25,543 nucleotides of DNA from JAIXWP01 sp049318685 (GTDB lineage Bacteria; Bacteroidota; Bacteroidia; Flavobacteriales_D; Sanyastnellaceae): NCBI GenBank assembly GCA_049318685.1, contig JBMOFW010000013.1, positions 1 through 25,543 on the forward strand, read 5' to 3'. Below the pieces are notes generated by a model. That model did not search any database. It was not told the DNA's origin and saw only the letters and a list, made by a program, of their open reading frames with translations. Each line of letters starts with the position of its first letter. Position 1 is the stretch's first letter. The position numbers and the translations under genes were made by a program. This document shows, one piece after another, positions 8,018 to 15,275 of this stretch.

Positions 8018-9550
8018 ATGACAATGAAAAGTGTTTTGTTTGTTTTATCCGTATTGTTAAGTACCGTTTTAAGTGCGCAAGTGACGATTACTGGCGCTCT
8101 CAAAAACCAATCAAACAAAGTACTTTATGCCTATGCTAATCTCGACGAGCTTTCTGGCAAACGCGTGCACTTAGGTACAGCCAATCTAGATGATCAAGGG
8201 AAATTTAAAATGCTTTGTGATATTCAGCAAACAACGCGTGTTTTTCTGGTAATCGATCAATTAGAAGGGATGCTTTTCGCAGAACCGGAAAGAACATATG
8301 AACTGAATTATTTTCCCAGCCTAGAAGAGGCATCGATCGTGAAATTTGATCGTAGTCCGGTAGAAATCACCTTCGTGCACTTGCCAAAAAATGATCTCAA
8401 TGAGGTGATTCCGAAGTTCAATAATGATCTCTATGCTTTTTTGGAGGAGCATTTTTATGATTTTGCTGTAGATACCTATACTGGATCTGAAGCGGTGAAG
8501 AAAATACAATCCAATAATGGGAAGTCCGATCTGTTTAGAAAAGATCCAACTGCTCAGGACAGCGTTAAAGTGGTGAAATCAGAAAAAGGTTTTGTGGATT
8601 GGGTGGGGAATTTTGAAAAGGAAATGCAAACGAAATATGCGGAGGCTGCCGCCAATGCTTATTTCAACGATTATATGCGCTACTCCATCGCGGAGTTGAA
8701 GATGATGGCTGGGATGAACCGAAAGCAACTCTATACGGAGTATTTTATGAGCCAATCTGTGCAGATTACACATCCTGCTTACATGAAGTTTTTCTCTGCC
8801 TATTATGATCATATTTTGGAGCGAAAGTCGATCCAATTTCAAGACAAAGTGATGCGGATAGTCAATGCAGAACGGGACCCTCACAAACTTTATGACCTGC
8901 TTAAACAAGATTCATTGTACATGTCTGAATTTGTTGGAGAACTTGTGGTGTTAAAAGGACTCAAAGACCTTTATGCCAATACCCAATATTCCAAATCTTC
9001 GATCATTTTGACGATGGAAAACTTGATCCGCATGCCGACAATGAGACTGTATAAAGACATTGCGCAGCGAATTGTAGATCACCTCACAAAATGCACTACG
9101 GGTTGGGAATTGGAGAATTTTACTTTGCTCGATATTCAACGAGAAAAATGGGTCTGGAATGAGCAAGAACCACGATACACTTATTTCTTTTTTTACGCAG
9201 ATTGGAGTTCTGCGAGTAAAAAGGAAATGCTCATGATGCAAAAGTGGTTTGAAACGTATGGAAAAGACGTGCGATTTGTAGCTATTAGCATGGATGACCA
9301 CATGGATAAAATGATCAACTATGCCCAAAAAAATCGCGATTTCAAATTTGAATTTCTTTATGGAGGGGCAGATCCACTGTTGCGCGAAAAGTTCAATTTG
9401 CGTTCCATTCCTCACGCAGTTTTAGTGGATATGGACGGTAAAATTATGTATGACTATACAAGAAAACCATCCGAGGGATTGAATTTGGATTTGGATAAAA
9501 TTACAGCGCTTTTGCGCAAGCCGAAAGGCGGAAATACGTGGAAAGATTAA
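8018..9550 (+). CDS. Exported thioredoxin-like protein lacking the CxxC active site
   Basis: A protein of 510 residues from the ATG at 8018 (an ATG at 8024 gives the same signal peptide without M-T). The signal peptide is followed by an S-A-Q cleavage site near residue 22. An N-terminal beta domain resembles the DUF4369 type (V-T-I-T-G-A-L-K-N). The middle is helical and the C-terminal ~130 residues are thioredoxin-like: F-F-F-Y-A-D-W-S-S-A-S, then V-A-I-S-M-D-D, and R-S-I-P-H-A-V-L-V-D with the cis-proline. At the place of C-x-x-C it has S-S-A-S (Ser397 and Ser400), so both redox cysteines are replaced and a dithiol mechanism is not possible. It lies 24 bases after coaD. Its stop overlaps that of the convergent SRPBCC gene in a shared TTAA. 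Confidence 0.82.
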   Translation: MTMKSVLFVLSVLLSTVLSAQVTITGALKNQSNKVLYAYANLDELSGKRVHLGTANLDDQGKFKMLCDIQQTTRVFLVIDQLEGMLFAEPERTYELNYFPSLEEASIVKFDRSPVEITFVHLPKNDLNEVIPKFNNDLYAFLEEHFYDFAVDTYTGSEAVKKIQSNNGKSDLFRKDPTAQDSVKVVKSEKGFVDWVGNFEKEMQTKYAEAAANAYFNDYMRYSIAELKMMAGMNRKQLYTEYFMSQSVQITHPAYMKFFSAYYDHILERKSIQFQDKVMRIVNAERDPHKLYDLLKQDSLYMSEFVGELVVLKGLKDLYANTQYSKSSIILTMENLIRMPTMRLYKDIAQRIVDHLTKCTTGWELENFTLLDIQREKWVWNEQEPRYTYFFFYADWSSASKKEMLMMQKWFETYGKDVRFVAISMDDHMDKMINYAQKNRDFKFEFLYGGADPLLREKFNLRSIPHAVLVDMDGKIMYDYTRKPSEGLNLDLDKITALLRKPKGGNTWKD

Positions 9551-9945
9551 ACCTTCGTCACCAATTTATCTGCCATGTAGTCAAATAAATTCTTGAGTGG
9601 TCCTTTTACCATCATTTCTAAAAAAGGATTGATTTGTGCGTCGCAGATTTGGAATGCTTCGGTTTGACCAGCTTGCTCATTGAGGTGAACATTTAGAGTA
9701 AATGGAAACGGAGAACCTTCTGTGCTCTCGAAAACCACTAGATTATTTGGAGTTGACTCTTTAAATCGAAGTCCAATGGTATAAGCGCCTTGAATTTTGA
9801 AAGTGCACATTTTACCATCGCTCTTCCAATCAGAGAATTTCCCTTCGGGAAGGAGGTGGTGAATATTATCTGTGTTGATCAAGAAATCATGCACCTTGTC
9901 CGCGCTAGCTGGAACCAATACTTTTTTAGACTCAATTTTAGACAT
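9547..9945 (-). CDS. SRPBCC (START-like) family protein
   Basis: A 132-residue cytoplasmic protein of the SRPBCC/START-like fold. It begins M-S-K-I-E-S-K-K-V-L-V-P-A-S-A-D-K-V-H-D-F-L, the usual first strand and helix, and ends with a long C-terminal helix (M-M-V-K-G-P-L-K-N-L-F-D-Y-M-A-D-K-L). The start at 9945 is preferred over one 15 bases upstream because a perfect -7 box sits between the two and the family pattern starts here. Members bind hydrophobic ligands; no ligand can be named. From memory, an SRPBCC gene close to pyrE is a recurrent arrangement in Flavobacteriales; here GNAT and two octamer arrays lie in between. Confidence 0.8.
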   Translation of the reverse strand: MSKIESKKVLVPASADKVHDFLINTDNIHHLLPEGKFSDWKSDGKMCTFKIQGAYTIGLRFKESTPNNLVVFESTEGSPFPFTLNVHLNEQAGQTEAFQICDAQINPFLEMMVKGPLKNLFDYMADKLVTKV

Positions 9946-9949
9946 AGGG

Positions 9950-9957
9950 CAAATATA
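9950..9957 (-). promoter_or_regulatory. -7 box for the SRPBCC gene
   Basis: Minus strand TATATTTG is a perfect TAnnTTTG, ending 4 bases before the ATG at 9945. Transcription would begin at about the start codon. It lies between the gene and octamer array A. Confidence 0.45.
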
Positions 9958-9973
9958 CACGAGCCTGGCCGAA

Positions 9974-10041
9974 GTTCGAAAAATCGTTTGGTCGATAGAT
10001 CAGTTGATCTATTGATCCAATGATCTCCCGATCTTCGGATC
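9974..10041. repeat. Octamer array A: GATC every 8 bases
   Basis: Six GATC tetramers begin at 9998, 10006, 10014, 10022, 10030 and 10038, an exact 8-base period. Going left the same register continues with degenerate copies GGTC (9990), AATC (9982) and GTTC (9974). The four bases between the GATCs differ in each unit. Bases 9983-10035 form a 53-base direct repeat with 10611-10663. The array starts inside the 3' end of the GNAT gene and reaches to within about 16 bases of the SRPBCC -7 box. I know of no named family that fits. Confidence 0.85.
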
Positions 10042-10560
10042 TGTGGCAAGTAGCGAATAGCAGTCCGAATCTTCATTGACTCCATTTACGACGTAATCTT
10101 CCCGCATCGTTCCTTCGAAAGTGAAACCATATTTTTTAAGTAGTTTCACCGAAGCAGTGTTGTTGCGGTCGACGAATGCGGCAATCCGGTGTAATCCCAA
10201 TTCGTTAAATCCATAGTCCAATACAGCGGACAACGCCTCTGTCATAAATCCCTGACGCTTCACTTCTTCAGTGCGCATGCCATAAAACAAATCTGCCCGG
10301 CGGTGTGAGAAATTCCAGGTATGAAAACCACATTCTCCAATGGCTTTACCCGATTGCTTTTCTCTCAAAATGAAAAAGAATATCGACAAACGATGTGTTT
10401 CCATGCCTTTTTCATGCATGTTTTTGTAATGCTCATAGCTCTTTTCATCCACTCCCATAAACTCCATTATCTCTTCTTGGCTTTTGTGCGTGAAAAGTTC
10501 ATGAAGCACTTGCGGATTGATGGGAATCAATTCCAATCTGCTTGTTTCGATCGTTTTCAT
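10009..10560 (-). CDS. GNAT N-acetyltransferase, RimJ/RimL-like
   Basis: A 183-residue acetyltransferase of the RimJ/RimL-like GNAT group, which acetylates protein N-termini or small amines with acetyl-CoA. It begins M-K-T-I-E-T-S-R-L-E-L-I-P, has I-G-E-C-G-F-H-T-W (strand 4), the acetyl-CoA loop V-K-R-Q-G-F-M-T-E-A and the terminal R-I-A-A-F-V-D-R-N-N-T-A-S-V-K-L-L-K-K-Y-G-F. The substrate is unknown. The last ten codons (residues 174-183, D-P-K-I-G-R-S-L-D-Q) and the TAG lie inside octamer array A, so the tail is repeat-derived and probably not part of the original fold. The gene is bracketed by arrays A and B, between pyrE and SRPBCC, which suggests an inserted gene. Confidence 0.88.
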   Translation of the reverse strand: MKTIETSRLELIPINPQVLHELFTHKSQEEIMEFMGVDEKSYEHYKNMHEKGMETHRLSIFFFILREKQSGKAIGECGFHTWNFSHRRADLFYGMRTEEVKRQGFMTEALSAVLDYGFNELGLHRIAAFVDRNNTASVKLLKKYGFTFEGTMREDYVVNGVNEDSDCYSLLATDPKIGRSLDQ

Positions 10561-10565
10561 AGTTA

Positions 10566-10573
10566 CAAATATG
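10566..10573 (-). promoter_or_regulatory. Possible -7 box for GNAT
   Basis: Minus strand CATATTTG, one mismatch from TAnnTTTG, ends 5 bases before the ATG at 10560. It sits between array B and the gene, so GNAT may have a promoter of its own. Confidence 0.35.
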
Positions 10574-10593
10574 ATGGCAAATCCGATGAGTAT

Positions 10594-10661
10594 GGCCGAT
10601 AGATCGATAGATCGTTTGGTCGACAGATCGGCAGATCATCTGATCTTTGGATCTCCCGATC
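10594..10661. repeat. Octamer array B: GATC every 8 bases
   Basis: GATC begins at 10602, 10610, 10626, 10634, 10642, 10650 and 10658, with GGTC at 10618 and GGCC at 10594 in the same register, so the 8-base period is exact over the array. Spacer tetramers vary. Bases 10611-10663 repeat 9983-10035 in the same orientation, with identity strongest at both ends (ATCGTTTGGTCGA and GATCTCCCGATCTT). On the minus strand the array begins at the base after the pyrE stop codon and ends about 20 bases before the GNAT -7 box. Confidence 0.85.
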
Positions 10662-11297
10662 TTACGACTTGCCTACTTCTTCTTTCCACGCCTTGAGTGC
10701 AGAAAGCTGATCAGCATTGATGTAGGCTGATTGAACGGCTTTGTCTAATAAGTGATCATAATCACTCAATGTGATTAACTGGCATTGGGCCTGTTCGAAA
10801 GCACTGGACGCTTTGGCAAAACCATAGGTAAATATGGCCACCATTCCGAGGATGTCGGCTTTGGCTTCTCGCAAAGCGTCTACCGCGGTCAGGCTTGATT
10901 TTCCCGTGCTCACCAAATCTTCTATCACGACTACTTTCTGTCCGGCATTCAAAACACCTTCCACTTGATTGCCTAATCCGTGCTTTTTAGCTTCGCTGCG
11001 AACGTAGATGAAGGGCAAGTTAAGTGCTTCAGCTACCAATGCTCCAATGGCTATGCCTCCCGTAGCAACACCGGCAATGACCTCCGCATCTTTATAGTTT
11101 TCGCGGATAGTGGCAACAAAGGCATCGCGCAATTCCTTACGGATATGCGGATAGGACAATGTTTTGCGGTTGTCGCAGTAAATTGGGGATTGAATTCCTG
11201 ACGCCCAAGTAAATGGTTGTTCAGGAGAAAGTTTTACGGCTGATATTTGTAGCAAGAAATCAGCTACTTTTAGCGCGCGCTCTGTTTTGATATCCAT
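10662..11297 (-). CDS. pyrE: Orotate phosphoribosyltransferase
   Basis: PyrE converts orotate and PRPP to orotidine monophosphate in de novo pyrimidine synthesis. The 211-residue length fits the family. Motifs are F-T-W-A-S-G-I-Q-S-P-I-Y-C-D (substrate loop), I-A-G-V-A-T-G-G-I-A-I-G, the flexible loop V-R-S-E-A-K-K-H-G-L-G-N and the PRPP-binding V-V-V-I-E-D-L-V-S-T-G-K-S-S. The ATG at 11297 overlaps by two bases the ATG of the divergent Nudix gene inside CCATGG, so any promoter must lie within the Nudix coding region. The TAA at 10664-10662 is followed at once by octamer array B. Confidence 0.96.
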   Translation of the reverse strand: MDIKTERALKVADFLLQISAVKLSPEQPFTWASGIQSPIYCDNRKTLSYPHIRKELRDAFVATIRENYKDAEVIAGVATGGIAIGALVAEALNLPFIYVRSEAKKHGLGNQVEGVLNAGQKVVVIEDLVSTGKSSLTAVDALREAKADILGMVAIFTYGFAKASSAFEQAQCQLITLSDYDHLLDKAVQSAYINADQLSALKAWKEEVGKS

Positions 11298-11919
11298 GGC
11301 ACAAAAATATAAAGTCTATTTCTCAAATCGTCCTGTGATTTTTACACAAGATGAACCGCAATGTGAATCTCCTTTTAAAGGGGTCGAAATCATCCGTTCA
11401 TGCGGCAAAATGGACATTTTACTCATTGAGAGTGCTATAGCCCGTGGTGCCAAGACCATTTATGTGGTGTGTAACGAGGTGGAAAAAGCGTGGGAAAAAT
11501 TTTCTAATCAATTCGAGTTTGTTCAAGCAGCGGGAGGTGTAGTGGTCAATGACGAGGGAAAAATGCTCTTTATTTTCCGTCACGAAAAATGGGATTTGCC
11601 TAAAGGCAAGGTCGAGGAGGGAGAGCAAATCGATGAAGGTGCACTGCGCGAAGTCGAGGAAGAATGTTCCATTCAAGACATTGCGTTGGGCAGACAACTG
11701 AAAACCAGTTGGCATACCTACATCCAAAAAGGGGAACCTATGCTCAAAGCGACTGCTTGGTATGTGATGAAATTTGGCGGAAAAGGCACGCCCAAACCAC
11801 AAGCAGAAGAAGGAATAACGGAAACGCGCTGGATCGCAGAATCAGAGCTCAATATCGTGAGAGCAAATACTTATCCTTCAGTACTCGATGTCGTGGATGA
11901 TTTTCTGGCGACCAAATAA
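11296..11919 (+). CDS. Nudix hydrolase with N-terminal extension
   Basis: A 207-residue Nudix protein. Residues 1 to about 72 form an extra N-terminal domain (start M-A-Q-K-Y-K-V-Y-F-S-N-R-P). The Nudix fold follows, with A-A-G-G-V-V-V-N-D-E-G-K and the Nudix box G-K-V-E-E-G-E-Q-I-D-E-G-A-L-R-E-V-E-E-E, whose distal consensus Gly is Ser (E-E-E-C-S-I) while all metal-binding glutamates are kept. The substrate, a nucleoside diphosphate linked to another group, cannot be predicted. The ATG at 11296 is preferred over a TTG at 11287 and shares two bases with the pyrE ATG. The 3' end overlaps the convergent M61 gene by 49 bases. Divergence from pyrE suggests a nucleotide-related job. Confidence 0.88.
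   Translation: MAQKYKVYFSNRPVIFTQDEPQCESPFKGVEIIRSCGKMDILLIESAIARGAKTIYVVCNEVEKAWEKFSNQFEFVQAAGGVVVNDEGKMLFIFRHEKWDLPKGKVEEGEQIDEGALREVEEECSIQDIALGRQLKTSWHTYIQKGEPMLKATAWYVMKFGGKGTPKPQAEEGITETRWIAESELNIVRANTYPSVLDVVDDFLATK
11302..11309 (-). promoter_or_regulatory. Possible pyrE -7 box inside the Nudix gene
   Basis: Minus strand TATTTTTG matches TAnnTTTG exactly and ends 4 bases before the pyrE ATG. A TTG lies only 14 bases further upstream, shorter than the usual spacing, so the full promoter is uncertain. Confidence 0.35.
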
Positions 11920-13565
11920 CGCAACATCACGGCATTTTCAGCGGGCTCAAATACGGTTTCAAAAACACCATTCTTGCGATGTACCTTTAATAGCACGCGC
12001 TGCCCGCTTTGTTTCAAAAGATTTTGGAAATTCTTGTAAGGCGTTTGCCCGTTGACGCTGACAATTTCATCACCGTACCACAAACCGGCTTGATCTGCCG
12101 GTCCAGTAGGATAAATGGAACTGACTAAAATTTTACCCGATGATTCGTCTGTACCAAATCCACCGAAAGCCTCACTGAATTTTGGTGAAGCTGCCGCGCG
12201 CAACTCCAATCCATGAAAATTAAGCGCGTCTATGATAAATGGCAAATAATCTCCTGTTCCTTCGATCAAAGAATCGAAAATATCCGTGAAGGAATAACCA
12301 GCTTCTTTTTCGAGCAAGCGTTTGTAATCATCACGCGTGTAGCCTAATCCTGTTTTACCAAATTCAGCATACAGTCGCCGCATTACATCATCCAAACTTT
12401 TCGTTTGATTGGTTTTTTGACGAATGCGGGCATCACAGATATAAGCAATCAAACAGCCTTCATTATAGATGGATACTTTTCTCCACGGAATACCGGCTCC
12501 ATAGCCATCAAGCCAAGTTTCTAAACTACTCTGTGCCACAGAAATATTGTGCCTTCCGGGATTGTCCATGTGTTCTTGAATCGCCTCGGCCAATGTAGAA
12601 TGCCATTGGTCTTCGCTCATTAGCCCGGAACGATGCAATAATTCGTCGCCGTAAAAAGTGGTCACACCCTCGGCAACATAGCCCATTTCACTATAATTTT
12701 CTTTAGTGAAATCATAAGGCTGCATTTCAATAGGTCGAATACTTTTAATATTCCATGTATGAAACAATTCATGGCATGAAATGGCTAAAAGATCAAGATA
12801 ACCGGATCCTCCTCCAAACTCGGTCCAAGGTCCCATGGCTATTACCGTGCTATTTCGGTGTTCTACGCCATGGCGCACAAAATAGGGCGGAAAGTGAAAT
12901 AAGAAGTGATACTCTTTGCAAGGAATATCTCCATACAAAGAGAAATGGGTATCCGTAAATAATTTAAAATCACCGAGCATTCGTTCGGTTTGAAATTGGA
13001 TTTTTCCTTGAATCCAAATATGAAATACAATGCCACTACTTTCGTAAGATAAATGCTCCAAAGAGGGCGATGCGATCAATGGGCAATCCGCTAATTCATC
13101 GAATCCACTCGCGTGAAGCACGTGTGTCGATTCTTTTTTCAATCCGGTTGCTATCTGATATCTCGCAGGTAAATCAAAGGAAATTCGATAAGGAGTCTCT
13201 TGAGCAATGCTCTTGTAGAAGAAACAATTAACGGGATTGAGAAAAAGCATCTCTGAATCGAGATAGCTCGAACCGGCATTCAGTTCATGTCCGTAATATT
13301 CGTAAGAAATAGTAATTTCTTGCAAGGATGTGGCATCAATGCGCCACAGATCTTTGGTGATTTTTTTAAATGAAAGCAATTCATGTTGCGCATTCATCGC
13401 CTTGAATGCACGAATATTTTTAGCAAAATTACCTAGTTCGTATCGTCCTGGACGCCATGCGGCCAATTGAAGATCTAATGTGGCGCTACCGTCGTGGGGA
13501 ATGGTTGCTTCGAATTGAATGAAATGCCTGTGAGGCGCAGAAAACGATACGCGATATTCTATCAT
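11871..13565 (-). CDS. M61 family metallopeptidase with PDZ domain
   Basis: A 564-residue peptidase of the M61 (glycyl aminopeptidase-like) family. An N-terminal beta domain (residues 1 to about 150) precedes the gluzincin domain with H-E-L-F-H (His265, Glu266, His269) and the third zinc ligand in A-E-G-V-T-T-F-Y (Glu299). A PDZ domain spans about 460-545 (A-G-L-W-Y-G-D-E-I-V-S-V-N-G). No signal peptide is seen, which suggests a cytoplasmic enzyme, although some relatives are exported. The ATG at 13565 lies 3 bases after the pafA stop, so the two share a transcript. The last 49 bases overlap the convergent Nudix gene. Confidence 0.93.
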   Translation of the reverse strand: MIEYRVSFSAPHRHFIQFEATIPHDGSATLDLQLAAWRPGRYELGNFAKNIRAFKAMNAQHELLSFKKITKDLWRIDATSLQEITISYEYYGHELNAGSSYLDSEMLFLNPVNCFFYKSIAQETPYRISFDLPARYQIATGLKKESTHVLHASGFDELADCPLIASPSLEHLSYESSGIVFHIWIQGKIQFQTERMLGDFKLFTDTHFSLYGDIPCKEYHFLFHFPPYFVRHGVEHRNSTVIAMGPWTEFGGGSGYLDLLAISCHELFHTWNIKSIRPIEMQPYDFTKENYSEMGYVAEGVTTFYGDELLHRSGLMSEDQWHSTLAEAIQEHMDNPGRHNISVAQSSLETWLDGYGAGIPWRKVSIYNEGCLIAYICDARIRQKTNQTKSLDDVMRRLYAEFGKTGLGYTRDDYKRLLEKEAGYSFTDIFDSLIEGTGDYLPFIIDALNFHGLELRAAASPKFSEAFGGFGTDESSGKILVSSIYPTGPADQAGLWYGDEIVSVNGQTPYKNFQNLLKQSGQRVLLKVHRKNGVFETVFEPAENAVMLRYLVARKSSTTSSTEG

Positions 13566-13568
13566 AAA

Positions 13569-15236
13569 CTATTTCACCAGTTTGATTATCGGATTGCCAA
13601 TACAGGCGTTGGGAAGTGGCAGCTTGCATAGAGCGGCAATAGTTGGCGCAATATCACAGATAGTTTGAGCCGTGAATGTCTCACCTGATTTCACGCCAAA
13701 GCCATAGAACAACGCCGGTACATGGGTGTCGTAGGTCCATGGCGAACCGTGGGTGGTGCCTTGCATTCCGTATTCTATAAATGCGGGATCAAGCACATAG
13801 ATGACGTCTCCGGAAAGGTTCATGTCAAATCCCAATTGAACTTTGGTGGCAATTGGTGATCTATCATCAATTCGACTAAGATCTGCTGCATTGAAAGCCA
13901 TGGAAACATTGTCCAATTCGGAAACGAATTGCGCCACTTCCATCTGAATTTTTTTTAAGTCCAATTTTTTTTCCCGAATGAGCGTTCGGTTGAGGAAAAT
14001 ATTCTGATTTGTTTCATTCAAAATCCATGTGCCTTCGCCATATTTTTCAACAAGAAAAGCTTGTACTTTTTCTTCCATGCGATCGCTCTTCCAATATCCA
14101 GCTGAAGCCTTCAACGTATTTTGATAGCTTGGTGTGGGAGCGCCTGCGTGATCGGCTGAAAGAAATAATAAGTAATTATCTTTTCCTACAGTTTCATCCA
14201 AAAATTGAATGAAATCGGCAATGTCTCGGTCAAGACGCAAATAACAATCTTGCACTTCTTTGGAATGAATTCCGAATTGATGTCCACAATAATCGGTGCT
14301 TGAGAAGCTCATGCACAGCATGTCTGTAAAATCATCTTGCCCCATTTTTTCTTGACGAATGACTTCTTTGCCAAAATCCACAGTGAGGCTGTTGCCATAA
14401 GGAGTGGCTTTCAACAAATCGTATTGTCCATTGAGCTCTTTTAACATTGCCAGATCATAGGGGAAAACTGGACGCGTCGTGCCTTTGAAGGGTATTTCGT
14501 AAGCATTATTATCTTCAATGCTTTCATCATATTTTTCTGGAGAAAGCAATAGGTCCCATTTACTGTTGAGGTAACTATCTGCCTTACGTTGTGCATTGTA
14601 ATCAATCACCCATTTCGGTAAAGAATCCATATACCAGGTACTGGTTGCCCAATTGCCTTCATTGGCACCGACAAACCAATATGCCGCGTCTGCGGTCCGT
14701 CCTGCGGGAAGAATTGCACCGCGATCTTTCATTGCGATACCGATGACCTTGGAGCGTTGATTTGTGAAAAGCTTAAGTTCATCCCCTAGGGTAGAACTGG
14801 TAAGATAGTGTGGCGACATTTTTCCTGCAGCGCTGGCTGTACCTACACCGTTTACTGTCGAGTCGGCGGAGCAATAGACCATTTTATTGGTACTACGCTC
14901 ATACCAATCATTAGCGATAATTCCATTGTACGATGGTGTTGTGCCTGTGTAAATAGCGGCATGGCCCGGGCCAGTGAAAGTGGGCATGTAATTGTAGTGT
15001 AGGTTGCGTGCGAAAAACCCTTTATTCACTAGTTTTTTAAAGCCATTGTCACCGAAGTCATTCCAGTATTTCTCAATGTAATCATAGCGCATCTGATCGA
15101 CGGTGATACCGACGATGAGCTTAGGTTGTCGCGCAGTAGATTCTGGTGTGGGTTCTTTTTTCTTTTTGGTCCCTTGCGCCAATCCGCAGGATTGGGCAAG
15201 AATGAGAACGGCCAAAAGCAAAGCAATTTTCTTCAT
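13569..15236 (-). CDS. pafA: PafA-type alkaline phosphatase
   Basis: A 555-residue exported phosphatase of the alkaline phosphatase superfamily. The ATG at 15236 gives a signal peptide (M-K-K-I-A-L-L-L-A-V-L-I-L-A-Q-S-C); Cys17 may be lipidated although the lipobox A-Q-S-C is weak, and an alternative cut is L-A-Q. An upstream ATG at 15269 would add 11 residues before the signal peptide and is less likely. Zinc and catalytic residues match PafA of Elizabethkingia: V-D-Q-M-R (Asp47), the nucleophile Thr88 in P-T-F-T-G-P-G-H, the K-x-R pair in K-D-R-G-A-I, and S-A-D-H-A-G. PafA releases phosphate from phosphomonoesters in the periplasm. The gene lies 39 bases after the permease gene and 3 bases before M61. 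Confidence 0.9.
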   Translation of the reverse strand: MKKIALLLAVLILAQSCGLAQGTKKKKEPTPESTARQPKLIVGITVDQMRYDYIEKYWNDFGDNGFKKLVNKGFFARNLHYNYMPTFTGPGHAAIYTGTTPSYNGIIANDWYERSTNKMVYCSADSTVNGVGTASAAGKMSPHYLTSSTLGDELKLFTNQRSKVIGIAMKDRGAILPAGRTADAAYWFVGANEGNWATSTWYMDSLPKWVIDYNAQRKADSYLNSKWDLLLSPEKYDESIEDNNAYEIPFKGTTRPVFPYDLAMLKELNGQYDLLKATPYGNSLTVDFGKEVIRQEKMGQDDFTDMLCMSFSSTDYCGHQFGIHSKEVQDCYLRLDRDIADFIQFLDETVGKDNYLLFLSADHAGAPTPSYQNTLKASAGYWKSDRMEEKVQAFLVEKYGEGTWILNETNQNIFLNRTLIREKKLDLKKIQMEVAQFVSELDNVSMAFNAADLSRIDDRSPIATKVQLGFDMNLSGDVIYVLDPAFIEYGMQGTTHGSPWTYDTHVPALFYGFGVKSGETFTAQTICDIAPTIAALCKLPLPNACIGNPIIKLVK

Positions 15237-15275
15237 GAAGCGTACATTGAGTGGTACAATGTTACGCATATTATT

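Noticed and set aside
9974..10663. Integron attC sites around GNAT
   Set aside because: The repeats lack the inverted R and L boxes (GTTRRRY / RYYYAAC) and the imperfect palindrome of an attC site, and no integrase is present.
9974..10663. CRISPR array
   Set aside because: The period is 8 bases and there are no spacers of 25-40 bases and no cas genes.
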